Shown: one piece after another, positions 1 through 8,683 of the stretch
How the letters are laid out: every line of letters begins with the position of its first letter
Numbering within the stretch: the stretch's first letter is position 1
Origin: Comamonadaceae bacterium M7527
GTDB lineage: Bacteria > Pseudomonadota > Gammaproteobacteria > Burkholderiales > Burkholderiaceae_C
Assembly (NCBI GenBank): GCA_021044545.1
Contig: CP087990.1
Coordinates: 2,232,001-2,296,000 of the forward strand
Length of the DNA stretch: 64,000 bases
Direction: 5' to 3'
Notes under the pieces: generated by a model
The model's database searches: none
What the model was told of the DNA's origin: nothing
The model's input: the letters and a program-made list of their open reading frames with translations, nothing else
Program-made: the position numbers and the translations under genes

Positions 1-321
1 CACAGTGGCTTCAAAGGGGTACAGGTTGACCACCAGCAGGTCTATGGTGTTGATGCCGTGGGCTTGCAGCGCAGCCATGTGCTCTGGCAAGTCACGCCTG
101 GCCAGCAAGCCGCCGTGCACTTTGGGGTGTAGCGTCTTGACGCGACCGTCCAGCATTTCTGGAAACCCTGTCATATCGGCCACTTCCGTGACGTGCAGGC
201 CAGCGTCGGCCAGCAGCTTGGCCGTGCCACCAGTGGAGAGCAAGCCAATATTGAGTGCGGCCAATGAGCGTGCAAGTTCAACAATGCCGGTTTTGTCTGA
301 GACGGAGATAAGTGCGTTCAT
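1..321 (-). CDS. purH: Bifunctional AICAR transformylase/IMP cyclohydrolase, N-terminal part (partial)
   Basis: PurH carries out the last two steps of de novo IMP synthesis: formyl transfer to AICAR, then ring closure. The first 107 codons lie here, starting at the ATG complementary to 319-321, and the rest runs off the left edge. The visible part is the IMP cyclohydrolase (MGS-like) domain: it opens [17 protein letters not shown] and contains STGGTAKLL near residue 30 and [16 protein letters not shown] near residue 60, all hallmark PurH segments. It follows dusB and fis on the same strand, the usual order in Burkholderiales. No frame problem is visible in this part. Confidence 0.95.
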   Translation of the reverse strand, partial: MNALISVSDKTGIVELARSLAALNIGLLSTGGTAKLLADAGLHVTEVADMTGFPEMLDGRVKTLHPKVHGGLLARRDLPEHMAALQAHGINTIDLLVVNLYPFEATV

Positions 322-347
322 CTGATGATTAGGTAAAGTGAAAAAAT

Positions 348-368
348 GGGAATGGGAATGGGAAAGGG
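348..368 (+). repeat. G-quadruplex-type motif (four GGG runs, 3-nt loops)
   Basis: Four GGG runs at 348-350, 354-356, 360-362 and 366-368 are separated by AAT, AAT and AAA, which meets the classical intramolecular G4 pattern with 3-nt loops. It lies in the 76-bp gap between fis and purH. The G-rich strand is the plus strand, so it is the template strand for the leftward genes and the mRNA would be C-rich. Folding in the cell is not shown by sequence. Confidence 0.7.
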
Positions 369-397
369 AAAGTGCAGCGTACTGAGTGGCCGTTGGC

Positions 398-631
398 TTA
401 AATCAGCTTGTGGGCCAACAATTTTTTGCGCAGTGTGTTGCGGTTAAGACCCAGCCACTGCGCCGCCAGGGACTGGTTGTGGTTGGCGCGTGCCATCACG
501 TCCTCCAGCAAAGGCTTTTCGACCACATGCATCACCATGTCGTAAATGCCGTGTGGCTCGTTGTCGCCCAGGTCGTCAAAGTAGGCTTGCATGCTGTGAC
601 GCACGTCTTTTTCTATGTCTGCTCGGCTCAT
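398..631 (-). CDS. fis: Fis-family DNA-binding protein
   Basis: A 77-residue nucleoid-associated protein of the Fis family. The C-terminus carries the Fis helix-turn-helix ([17 protein letters not shown], residues about 55-71), shared with NtrC-type activators, and the N-terminal half matches the Fis dimerisation region. The start at 631 is chosen because its ATG overlaps the dusB stop (ATGA, 628-631), the translationally coupled arrangement known from dusB-fis operons. A longer reading to 673 would run further into dusB. In gammaproteobacteria Fis organises the nucleoid and activates stable RNA promoters; the same role here is inferred. Confidence 0.93.
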   Translation of the reverse strand: MSRADIEKDVRHSMQAYFDDLGDNEPHGIYDMVMHVVEKPLLEDVMARANHNQSLAAQWLGLNRNTLRKKLLAHKLI

Positions 632-1674
632 TGTGGGGGGTGCTCTGTTTGTTCTGGTGGTGTTGCGCGCCACATGGCGGGCAGTTCATGAAGTTGCTCA
701 GCGGCCCAGGCGCCAAAGTAGTCTTGAACGGCGGTTATTTGTTGCTGTGCATCGGTGATGCGGTTGACGTGCTTTCGTAATAAATCGCCACTGGGCAGGC
801 TTTGCGCGTACCAGCCCAAGTGCTTGCGTGCAGAGCGCACACCTGTAAATTCGCCGTACAACTCATGGTGCTCAGCCAAGTGTGCCAGCATCCACTGACT
901 CAACTCTTGCGGCGTTGGCGCTGCCAGCTCTTGGCCAGTCGCCAGATAGTGGGCTATTTCTCTGAATAGCCAGGGCCGGCCTTGTGCTGCGCGTCCCACC
1001 ATTACCGCGTCGGCACCTGTTGCCGCCAGCACTGCCTTGGCGGCTTGCGGGCTGTTGACGTCGCCATTGGCCACCACGGGAGTAGACACGCGCGACTTGA
1101 TATTGGCCACTGTTTCGTGTTCGGCAAAGCCTTTGTAGCCTTGCTCGCGCGTGCGGCCATGAATGGTGAGCATGGACACGCCTGCGTCTTGTGCGGCCAA
1201 GGCCAGCGTGAGCGCATTTTTGGCATGCTGCGCCCAGCCCGTGCGCATCTTCAGTGTGACCGGCACACCCTGCGGTGCGCAGGCGCTGACCACGGCTGAG
1301 ACGATGTCAATGGCCAGCGCCTCGTCTTGCATCAATGCCGAGCCCGCCCACTTGTTGCAGACCTTCTTGGCTGGACAGCCCATGTTGATGTCAATGATTT
1401 GTGCGCCACGGGCCACGTTGTAGCGGGCCGCGTCTGCCATCATGGCCGCGTCAGTACCTGCAATTTGCACGGCTATGGGGGCAGTCTCGCCTTCATGATC
1501 GGCGCGGCGTGATGTTTTGAGGCTGTCCCACAAGTCTGGTCTTGAGGTGACCATTTCGCTCACGGCATAGCCCGCGCCAAGTGTTTTGCACAGCTTGCGA
1601 AATGGCCTGTCTGTGACGCCGGCCATGGGTGCCACAAACAAGTTGTTGGGTAAGGTGTAAGAGCCGAGGTTCAA
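628..1674 (-). CDS. dusB: tRNA-dihydrouridine synthase B
   Basis: An FMN enzyme that reduces specific uridines in the tRNA D-loop to dihydrouridine using NADPH. At 348 residues it has the normal Dus length: TIM-barrel N-terminus with APMAGVTD (residues 15-22), the catalytic cysteine segment GCPAKKVCNK with Cys106 as the likely proton donor, a VMVGRAAQGRPW phosphate/FMN-binding segment near 230, and a helical tRNA-binding C-terminus. It is first in the dusB-fis(-purH) group and its stop overlaps the fis start by 4 bp. Two palindromes lie just upstream (1697-1731). Confidence 0.96.
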   Translation of the reverse strand: MNLGSYTLPNNLFVAPMAGVTDRPFRKLCKTLGAGYAVSEMVTSRPDLWDSLKTSRRADHEGETAPIAVQIAGTDAAMMADAARYNVARGAQIIDINMGCPAKKVCNKWAGSALMQDEALAIDIVSAVVSACAPQGVPVTLKMRTGWAQHAKNALTLALAAQDAGVSMLTIHGRTREQGYKGFAEHETVANIKSRVSTPVVANGDVNSPQAAKAVLAATGADAVMVGRAAQGRPWLFREIAHYLATGQELAAPTPQELSQWMLAHLAEHHELYGEFTGVRSARKHLGWYAQSLPSGDLLRKHVNRITDAQQQITAVQDYFGAWAAEQLHELPAMWRATPPEQTEHPPQ

Positions 1675-1696
1675 CGTACAGGCGCCACAAATGGCA

Positions 1697-1731
1697 ACGC
1701 GCCCCGCAGGGCGCGTGCTTAAAATTTAAGC
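1697..1731. repeat. Two abutting palindromes upstream of dusB
   Basis: Positions 1697-1716 form an 8-bp GC-rich stem (ACGCGCCC, loop CGCA, GGGCGCGT). Immediately beside it, 1717-1731 is the perfect palindrome GCTTAAAATTTAAGC. They sit 23-57 bp upstream of the dusB start and about 70-100 bp before the rightward membrane-protein gene. They could be an operator or promoter region; no known factor is recognised. Confidence 0.5.
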
Positions 1732-1800
1732 AGTATTGTAGCTCGGTAAATCGCGTTTGGCCAGTTAAACATGGCACGCCACACCTATACTGCCCAGGCT

Positions 1801-2349
1801 ATGACCGATTGGCTACACATCACCATGAACTGGCTCAGCCTGCCTGAAGTTGGCTTGCCCGCTTTGTTTGTGGCCGCTTTTGTATCGGCCACCTTGCTGC
1901 CCATGGGCTCTGAGGCGGTGTTGTTTGGTGTGGTCACACTCCAGCCCGAATTGTTGTGGCCAGCTGTGGCCGTTGCCACGCTGGGCAATACAGGTGGTGG
2001 TGCCTTGTCGTGGGCCATGGGCTTGGGGTTGCACAAGGCGGTCGACTTGTCACGCGATAGGCGTGGCCTCGCGCCGCTGCCACAGCAATACCAAAACCGT
2101 GCTGGGCGCTATGCCATTGCATGGCTTGAGCGCATGGGTCCCAAAGCGTGCCTGTTGTCCTGGCTGCCCATTGTGGGCGACCCGCTGTGTGCTGTTGCCG
2201 GTTGGCTGCGCCAGCCGTTCTGGCCTTGTGTGGCCTACATGGCTTTGGGTAAGTTTGCGCGTTACGTCACCATGACGTATGCGCTGCTATGGGGGCTGGC
2301 ACAACTGGTTGTAGCGTGCCTGCAGCCCCACTGGAGGCTTAAGAGCTGA
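1801..2349 (+). CDS. YqaA/DedA-type small inner-membrane protein
   Basis: About 182 residues with several hydrophobic segments and the motif [16 protein letters not shown] near the N-terminus, which matches the YqaA branch of the SNARE-associated/DedA (VTT) superfamily (usual form FLSATLLPGNSE). Members are polytopic inner-membrane proteins; DedA relatives are linked to lipid flipping and membrane homeostasis, but YqaA itself has no firm function. Starts at 1771, 1801 and 1825 are all possible and none has a clear Shine-Dalgarno; 1801 is a compromise. Its 3' end overlaps the convergent ychF by 11 bp. Confidence 0.8.
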   Translation: MTDWLHITMNWLSLPEVGLPALFVAAFVSATLLPMGSEAVLFGVVTLQPELLWPAVAVATLGNTGGGALSWAMGLGLHKAVDLSRDRRGLAPLPQQYQNRAGRYAIAWLERMGPKACLLSWLPIVGDPLCAVAGWLRQPFWPCVAYMALGKFARYVTMTYALLWGLAQLVVACLQPHWRLKS

Positions 2350-3429
2350 ACAGGAAGTTCATCACGTCGCCGTCCTTGACCACATAGTCCTTGCCTTCTG
2401 CGCGCATCTTGCCAGCGTCTTTGGCACCTTGCTCGCCCTTGAAGCTGATGAAGTCGTCAAAGGCAATGGTCTGGGCACGTATGTAGCCCTTTTCAAAGTC
2501 GGTGTGAATCACGCCAGCCGCTTGCGGGCCGGTGTCGCCCACGCGTATGGTCCAGGCACGCACTTCTTTCACGCCAGCGGTGAAGTAGGTTTGCAAACCC
2601 AGCAGTGCGTAGGCAGAACGAATGAGGCGGTTCAGACCAGGCTCGTCCTGGCCCAGCTCCTGCAAAAACATATCGCGGTCTTCGTCGTCCATCTCGCTCA
2701 TCTCGGCCTCTAGCTTGGCGCAAATAGCCACCACTGGCGCGCCTTGGGCTGTGGCAAAAGCGGTGAGCTTGTCTAGCAGCGGGTTGTTGTCAAGCCGTCT
2801 TCGGCCACGTTGGCCACAAACATGGCGGGCTTGGCGGTGATGAGAAAAAACTGTTTCAGCTCTGCGCGCTCTTCTTTGGAGAAGTCAATGGTGCGCACAG
2901 GTTTGGTGTCATTCAGGGCGGTTTGGCACTTCTCCAGAATCGCCACTTGCTTGGCTGCATCCTTGTCGCCAGAGCGCGCAATTTTGCCCACGCGGTGCAG
3001 CGCCTTTTCTACTGCGCCCAGGTCTGCCAAACACAGCTCGGTTTGTATAACTTCTATGTCAGCAATGGGGTCTACCTTGTTGGCCACGTGCACCACGTTG
3101 TCGTCTTCAAAGCAGCGCACGACGTTCACGATGGCGTCTGTTTCGCGAATGTGGGCCAAAAACTTGTTGCCAAGGCCTTCGCCGGTGCTGGCACCAGCTA
3201 CCAGGCCGGCGATGTCTACAAACTCCACAATGGCGGGCACCACGCGCTCTGGCACGACGATGTCGCTGAGCTGCTTGAGGCGCGGGTCTGGCACTTCCAC
3301 CACGCCCACGTTGGGCTCAATGGTGCAAAAGGGATAGTTTTCTGCCGCAATACCTGACTTGGTCAGTGCGTTAAACAGGGTGCTTTTACCAACGTTGGGC
3401 AGGCCAACAATGCCGCATTTCAAACTCAT
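2339..3429 (-). pseudogene. ychF: Ribosome-associated ATPase YchF, split by a 1-bp frameshift
   Basis: YchF (OLA1 family) is a conserved P-loop ATPase that binds ribosomes and affects translation and stress tolerance. The first part begins [17 protein letters not shown] (Walker A at residues 9-16) and stays in frame to EDGL; the remainder, from [12 protein letters not shown] to [10 protein letters not shown], is in another frame. Restoring one base next to position 2791 (reading [11 protein letters not shown] on the minus strand) gives a full-length protein of about 363 residues, including the TGS-like C-terminal domain. Both halves are well conserved, so this is either a sequencing error or a very recent mutation. 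The start at 3429 is preferred to 3441 on family alignment. Confidence 0.9.
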
Positions 3430-3487
3430 GATGTTCCTCAAAAACTGAACCAGTAGTTTAAGCCACGGGCGCTTCTACAATCTGTTG

Positions 3488-4627
3488 ATGACTACAACCG
3501 CCGACATTGCCGTTTATGGCAGCGGTATCACCGCGCACACCACTGCTTTACTCATGGCTGACATGGGTTTGCGGGTGCAGGTGAGTGCGTCGCCGTCTTC
3601 CCAGTCAGTGGCCGACATTCGCGCCTACGCCATCAACCATGCATCGCGCAGCACGCTGACTGCGGCTGGCGTATGGCCAGCCTCGGGTGAGGCCGCCTGG
3701 CTTACACCGGTAGACCACATGCGTGTGTTTGGCGATGGTGTGGGCCAGTTGTTACTGGACGGCCAGGGCGATCAGCCTGTGGCTTGGATGTTGGATGTAG
3801 CCGCTTTAGAGGCTTTACTGGCTCAAAAAGTAAGTGCTCACCCACGTATCGACTGTTGCGCAGCAGGTCAGGCGCCTGTGGGCACGCTGAGCGTGTTGTG
3901 TGAGGGCAAGCACAGTGCTTGGCGTGCCAGGCTGGGCATTGACACCCAGCCCGTGATGTATCCGCACCGCGCCTTGGCGGCACGCTTGCAGCTGTCCGAG
4001 CCCCATGGCGGCGTGGCGCAACAGTGGTTTGACGGCGACACCATACTGGCCTTGCTGCCTGTGGGCGGTGCCAGCGGGCGTGAGTTGGCCATGGTGTGGT
4101 CTATGGCGCAAACCGCTTGCAACGACTGGGTGGCCCAAGCGCATGGCGACGACGGCGCACTGGCCTTGGCGCAAGCCATACAACAGGCCAGCCGCCACAC
4201 CTTTAAAGACATCACGCTCATAGGCCGCCCGGTTGCGTTTGACCTGGTGTTGTCCAGGGCCACGCAGTGGGTGCGCCCTGGTGTGGCCTTGGTGGGTGAC
4301 TCTGCACACACCATTCACCCCCTGGCGGGCTTGGGCTTAAACATGGGCCTGGCCGATGTACAGGCGTTGGTCAACGTGGTCGCGGCGCGGCGCAGAGGCC
4401 AAAGCGTGGCAGACATGCGCTTGCTGCGTCGCTACCAGCGCGCGCGTGCCACCAGCACCATCAGTTTGCAATGCGCCACACATGGCTTGTTTCATTTGTT
4501 CACCCAGCCGTGGGCAAAGGCGCAGCCTGTGCAAGGTTTGCGCAACTGGGGCATGCTTGCAGTCAATGCTGCCACTCCCCTGAAAGCCTGGATAAAAGCA
4601 CAAGGCATGGGCCGCGCTGAAACTTAA
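3488..4627 (+). CDS. UbiH/UbiF/Coq6-family FAD monooxygenase
   Basis: A 379-residue flavoprotein of the class A aromatic hydroxylase family that inserts ring hydroxyls during ubiquinone synthesis. Evidence is the N-terminal dinucleotide-binding segment AVYGSGITAHTTALLMADMGL (third Gly of GxGxxG replaced by Ala) and the second FAD signature VGDSAHTIHPLAGLGLNMGLADV near residue 270. Which ring position it hydroxylates cannot be told, because Proteobacteria use several paralogues (UbiH, UbiF, UbiI, UbiL, UbiM). ATG 3488 is used; an in-frame TTG lies directly before it. It is divergent from ychF and followed 27 bp later by the DsbC-like gene. Confidence 0.85.
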   Translation: MTTTADIAVYGSGITAHTTALLMADMGLRVQVSASPSSQSVADIRAYAINHASRSTLTAAGVWPASGEAAWLTPVDHMRVFGDGVGQLLLDGQGDQPVAWMLDVAALEALLAQKVSAHPRIDCCAAGQAPVGTLSVLCEGKHSAWRARLGIDTQPVMYPHRALAARLQLSEPHGGVAQQWFDGDTILALLPVGGASGRELAMVWSMAQTACNDWVAQAHGDDGALALAQAIQQASRHTFKDITLIGRPVAFDLVLSRATQWVRPGVALVGDSAHTIHPLAGLGLNMGLADVQALVNVVAARRRGQSVADMRLLRRYQRARATSTISLQCATHGLFHLFTQPWAKAQPVQGLRNWGMLAVNAATPLKAWIKAQGMGRAET

Positions 4628-4654
4628 TTCCCCCTTTTTACTCACACACCCAAT

Positions 4655-5392
4655 ATGACACACATCAAACGCATCGCGCGCGCCCTGACTGCCTTGGCCC
4701 TGGTTGGCCTGTTCAGCACACAAGCCACGGCGCAAGAAGCGCCGCAAGCGGCAACGATCAAGAGCAACCTGGCCAGGCAGTTGCCCAACCTGCCCGCTAT
4801 TGACAGCGTGCAAGCCACGCCCATGAAGGGTTTGTTTGAGGTGCGTTTTGGCGGCAGCGACATTTTGTACACCGACGCGGCTGGTGAGTTTTTGATTCAA
4901 GGCGCGCTGATTGACCTCAAAGCCAAGCGCAACCTCACCGAAGAGCGTATCAATGCGCTGTCTGCAATTGCTTTTGACAAGCTGCCACTGAAAGACGCGT
5001 TTGTGATCAAGCGCGGCACAGGCGAGCGCAAGATCGCCGTCTTTGAAGACCCCAACTGTGGTTACTGCAAGCGCTTTGAGCAGGGCTTGGCCACCATTGA
5101 CAACATCACGGTCTACGTTTTTTTGTACCCCATCCTGGGCCCAGACTCGGTTAAGAAATCGCAAGCCATTTGGTGCGCCAAAGATCCAGGCAAAACATTT
5201 GAAGACTGGATGCTGGAAGGCGTTACGCCACCGGCGGCCAGTTGCAACACAGACGCCATTACCCGCAACACCGCGTTTGGTCAGCGCAACAAAATACAAG
5301 GCACCCCTGCCATCTTTTTTGCAGACGGCACACGCGTGCCAGGCGCGATTTCTGCCGATGAGGTTGAGAAGCGCTTGGCTGCCAGCAAATAA
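4655..5392 (+). CDS. dsbC: DsbC-family thiol:disulfide interchange protein
   Basis: A 245-residue periplasmic disulfide isomerase. A signal peptide (residues 1-26, predicted cut after ATA) precedes a DsbC/DsbG-type N-terminal dimerisation domain (GSDILYTDAAGEFLIQGALID), then a thioredoxin fold with the redox motif CGYC at 135-138 and a cis-Pro segment GTPAIFFADG near 220, as in DsbC. It should reshuffle wrong disulfides in exported proteins and be kept reduced by DsbD. It lies between the hydroxylase and the M61 peptidase on the same strand with short gaps. Confidence 0.92.
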   Translation: MTHIKRIARALTALALVGLFSTQATAQEAPQAATIKSNLARQLPNLPAIDSVQATPMKGLFEVRFGGSDILYTDAAGEFLIQGALIDLKAKRNLTEERINALSAIAFDKLPLKDAFVIKRGTGERKIAVFEDPNCGYCKRFEQGLATIDNITVYVFLYPILGPDSVKKSQAIWCAKDPGKTFEDWMLEGVTPPAASCNTDAITRNTAFGQRNKIQGTPAIFFADGTRVPGAISADEVEKRLAASK

Positions 5393-5400
5393 AGACAGCC

Positions 5401-7227
5401 ATGGCGACACGCGCACCTGTCAAGTTGGCACAGAGCAAGGCCGACGTTTCCTACACAGTTGGTGTTGACCATGTGGAAAGCCATTTGTTTCATGTGGAGT
5501 TGCGCATTGCAAAGCCCGCCAGACAGCAGCTTCTGAGCCTGCCCGTGTGGATTGCCGGCAGCTATCTGGTGCGTGAGTTTTCAGGACAATTGCAAAGCCT
5601 CAGCGCTACCCAAGGGCGCAGTGGCTGTGTGGTTCATCAGCGAAGCAAAAACGAATGGATGGTGAGCACCAAAGCTGGCGCACCACTAACGGTGCGCTAC
5701 GCCGTTTATGCATTTGATGCCTCGGTGCGCACCGCTTACCTGGACCAGACGCGCGGATTTTTTAACCCCACCAGCCTGTGCTTGCGCGTGGCACAAACCC
5801 ATGCGCCGCTGCAGTTGACGATCAACAAGCCTGCAAAAGCCGGCCTGGCTGCGTGGCGCGTGTCTACAGCCCTGTTGCCTCAACAACTTGATGGCAAAGG
5901 CTTTGGCCGCTATGTGGCCGCCAACTACGACGAGCTCGCCGATACGCCCGTGACCATGGGTGACTTTTGGCGTGGGCAATTCAAGCTGCGTGGCGTGGTG
6001 CATCAGTTTGTGGTGACAGGCATGGGCGGCAGTGCCAACCCCGGCTTTGACACCAAGCGTTTGCTGGCTGATACCAAACGCATTTGTGAGGCCCAGATGG
6101 CCTTGTGGCATGGCACCGGTGCGAGGGCGACTGCATTGCCATTTGACCGCTATGTGTTCATGTTGCACGCCAGTGGCAGCGGCTACGGTGGCCTGGAGCA
6201 CAAGCACAGCACCGCACTGATTTGTCAGCGCGCTGACTTGCCGCGCCTGACCACCAACGGCGCGGCGCCAAGCGTGCCGCCCACCGCACAAGATGGCTAT
6301 ACCCAGTTGCTGGGACTGATTAGCCACGAGTATTTCCACACCTGGAATGTCAAGCGCATGCGCCCAGCCGAGCTGGCCAGCATCAACTACGACCGCGAAA
6401 ACTACACCGAGTTGCTGTGGTTTTTTGAGGGCTTCACCAGTTACTTTGACGACCTGCTGGTCCAGCGCGCAGGCCTTTTTTCGCGCGACACATACCTGGA
6501 GCTGCTCACCAAAACCATTAACCAGGTGGCGCAAACGCCCGGGCGCTTGGTGCAAAGCGTGGCCCAATCCAGTTTTGATGCTTGGGTGAAGTACTACCGC
6601 ATCAACGAAAACACGCCCAATGCCACGGTGAGTTACTACACCAAAGGTGCGCTAGTGGCCTTGTGCCTGGACCTGTGTTTGCGCAGCGCAGGCAGCACAC
6701 TAGACCAGCTCATGCGCAGGCTATGGGTTGACACCGGTGGTGGTCCCATGCGTGAGCAAGATGTTGTCAGCGCGCTAAAGCAAATGGGCCACGCCGACCT
6801 GGCGCGCCAGTTGTTGAGCTGGGTGCACAGCACAAACGAACTTCCTGTAGCGGCCTTGCTGGCACAGTTTGGTGTGCAACAAAGCACCAGTGCCGCTACC
6901 ACTGCGCAGCAGCTGGGCGTGCGGGTGCAAGAGACCAATGGCTTGCGCATCAGCCACGTTCAACGCGGCAGTGCGGCCGAGGCGGCTGGTTTGGCCAGTG
7001 GTGATGAGTGGCTGGCGATTGCTGTCAATGGTCAAACCTGGCGTGTGAACAAACTGGCCGACGTATTGGCCTGGCTGCCCGAGTCTGGCGAGATGCAAGC
7101 CCTGGTCAACCGCGATGGTCAAGTGCTAACGCTGGCGCTGCAGTGGCCTGCGCAAAAGCCTTTGCAGCCGGTACAACTGCGCGTTGTCGATGAGGCATTG
7201 TTAAAGACTTGGCTAAGCGTTTCTTGA
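5401..7227 (+). CDS. M61-family metallopeptidase with PDZ domain
   Basis: A 608-residue protein of the M61 (glycyl aminopeptidase) family. It shows an N-terminal beta-rich domain, the zinc motif HEYFH (His309, Glu310, His313), a likely third ligand Glu343 in WFFEGFTSYFDD, and a C-terminal PDZ domain around residues 500-580 (GLRISHVQRGSAAEAAGLASGDEW). No signal peptide is evident, so a cytoplasmic location is likely. The physiological substrate of bacterial M61 enzymes is poorly known. ATG 5401 starts 8 bp after the dsbC stop, suggesting co-transcription. Confidence 0.9.
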   Translation: MATRAPVKLAQSKADVSYTVGVDHVESHLFHVELRIAKPARQQLLSLPVWIAGSYLVREFSGQLQSLSATQGRSGCVVHQRSKNEWMVSTKAGAPLTVRYAVYAFDASVRTAYLDQTRGFFNPTSLCLRVAQTHAPLQLTINKPAKAGLAAWRVSTALLPQQLDGKGFGRYVAANYDELADTPVTMGDFWRGQFKLRGVVHQFVVTGMGGSANPGFDTKRLLADTKRICEAQMALWHGTGARATALPFDRYVFMLHASGSGYGGLEHKHSTALICQRADLPRLTTNGAAPSVPPTAQDGYTQLLGLISHEYFHTWNVKRMRPAELASINYDRENYTELLWFFEGFTSYFDDLLVQRAGLFSRDTYLELLTKTINQVAQTPGRLVQSVAQSSFDAWVKYYRINENTPNATVSYYTKGALVALCLDLCLRSAGSTLDQLMRRLWVDTGGGPMREQDVVSALKQMGHADLARQLLSWVHSTNELPVAALLAQFGVQQSTSAATTAQQLGVRVQETNGLRISHVQRGSAAEAAGLASGDEWLAIAVNGQTWRVNKLADVLAWLPESGEMQALVNRDGQVLTLALQWPAQKPLQPVQLRVVDEALLKTWLSVS

Positions 7228-7258
7228 TTGAACGCCGTTTGGGCTTGACTGCGCACCT

Positions 7259-7300
7259 GCATCAGCATCAGCATCAGCATCAGCATCAGCATCAGCATCC
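7259..7300 (+). repeat. Hexanucleotide tandem repeat (GCATCA)x6 plus one GCATCC
   Basis: Six perfect GCATCA units are followed by one GCATCC unit, 42 bp in total. They lie in the 140-bp gap between the convergent M61 peptidase and paaK genes. The array is in neither coding region, so unit loss or gain would not shift a protein frame. Such short arrays change length by replication slippage. Confidence 0.95.
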
Positions 7301-7367
7301 ATAAGCCACTGCGTTATTTGGTTGTTACGTTATTACGCTGTGGTGCCATTGCGTGTTGACCATGGCT

Positions 7368-8663
7368 TTACCGCGTGTCAACAACGCGTTTGGCTTTGCC
7401 CATGCTGCGCTCTACGCCGCCAGTGGCTTGCAACACGACCGTGATGCTGCTGCCTACAAACGTCTTCACGTCTTGCGCCAGCGCTTGGGCAGCGGCCTTG
7501 GCCGCCGCGCCATCTACAGTCTGGCTGGGAGCGACTTCCACGTGAACAGTCAAGCAGTCCAGGTGGCCGTCTTTGCTGAGCACGCATTGGTAGTGCGGCG
7601 TCAGGGCGGTTTGCCTGAGTATCAGCTCTTCAATTTGTGTGGGAAATACATTAACGCCGCGCACAATCATCATGTCGTCGCTGCGCCCTGTGATTTTTTC
7701 CATGCGGCGCATGGGGCGTGCGCTACCTGGTAGCAGGCGTGTGAGGTCGCGTGTACGGTAACGAATAATGGGCAATGCCTCTTTGGTCAGGCTTGTGAAC
7801 ACCAACTCGCCCATCTCGCCGTCGGCCACCAGTTCACCGGTTTCGGGGTTGATGATCTCTGGGTAAAAGTGGTCTTCCCAAATGGTGGGGCCGTCTTTGG
7901 TTTCAATGCACTCGTTGGCCACACCGGGGCCCATCACTTCAGACAGACCGTAAATGTCTACCGCGTCTATGCCCATGCGCTGCTCAATGGCCACGCGCAT
8001 GTCGTTGGTCCAGGGCTCAGCGCCAAACACGCCCAAGCGCAGTGAGCTGCTGCGCGGGTCAATGCCCTGGCGCTCAAACTCGTCTGCAATAGCCAGCATA
8101 TAGCTGGGTGTCACCATGATGATGTCGGGCTTGAAGTCTTGAATGAGTTGGACCTGGCGCTCGGTTTGCCCGCCGCCAAAGGGCACCACCGTGAGGCCCA
8201 AACGCTCTGCGCCGTAATGCGCGCCCAGGCCACCCGTAAACAAGCCGTAGCCGTAGCTCACGTGCACCATGTCGCCACGGCGGGCACCGCTGGCGCGCAA
8301 GCTGCGCGCGACCAGGCCGGCCCATGTGTCTATGTCGTTTTGCGTGTAGCCCACCACCGTGGGCTTGCCCGTGGTGCCGCTGGACGCGTGTATGCGCACC
8401 ACCTCGCTGCGCGGTACGGCGAACATGCCAAAGGGGTAGTTGTCGCGCAGGTCTGCTTTGGTGGTGAATGGAAACTTGGCCAGGTCTGCCAGGCTACTGC
8501 AATCGTTGGGGTGTACGCCAGCAGCGTCGAACTTGGCCTTGTAGACGGGCGAGTTGGCGTAGGCGTGTGCCAGTGTGGCCTTGAGGCGCTTGAGTTGCAG
8601 TGCGCGCAGCTCATCAACGCTGGCGGTCTCCATGGGGTCTAGTGGCAAGTTAGTGCTTGTCAT
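7368..8663 (-). CDS. paaK: Phenylacetate-CoA ligase
   Basis: Activates phenylacetate to phenylacetyl-CoA with ATP and CoA, the entry step of the aerobic Paa pathway. At 431 residues it has the usual PaaK length, with the AMP-forming P-loop SSGTTGKP at 94-101, the segment YGLSEVMGPG near 240, and a C-terminal VRGVNVFPTQIEE segment typical of PaaK. It is the last visible gene of a leftward paaG-paaI-paaK cluster, 20 bp after paaI. The ring-epoxidase genes paaABCDE and the ring-opening paaZ are not in the window. Confidence 0.95.
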   Translation of the reverse strand: MTSTNLPLDPMETASVDELRALQLKRLKATLAHAYANSPVYKAKFDAAGVHPNDCSSLADLAKFPFTTKADLRDNYPFGMFAVPRSEVVRIHASSGTTGKPTVVGYTQNDIDTWAGLVARSLRASGARRGDMVHVSYGYGLFTGGLGAHYGAERLGLTVVPFGGGQTERQVQLIQDFKPDIIMVTPSYMLAIADEFERQGIDPRSSSLRLGVFGAEPWTNDMRVAIEQRMGIDAVDIYGLSEVMGPGVANECIETKDGPTIWEDHFYPEIINPETGELVADGEMGELVFTSLTKEALPIIRYRTRDLTRLLPGSARPMRRMEKITGRSDDMMIVRGVNVFPTQIEELILRQTALTPHYQCVLSKDGHLDCLTVHVEVAPSQTVDGAAAKAAAQALAQDVKTFVGSSITVVLQATGGVERSMGKAKRVVDTR

Positions 8664-8683
8664 GTGGTGGGCTCCCGGTGTTG

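Noticed and set aside
4337..5416. Leftward open frame of 359 codons opposite the UbiH-type and dsbC genes
   Set aside because: It is antisense to two well-recognised genes, its product has no domain, and its composition (Gly/Arg/Ala/His-rich) is that of a shadow frame.
7259..7300. Possible CRISPR array
   Set aside because: The units are 6 bp with no spacers; it is a simple tandem repeat. No direct repeats of 25-40 bp with regular spacers were seen anywhere in the window.
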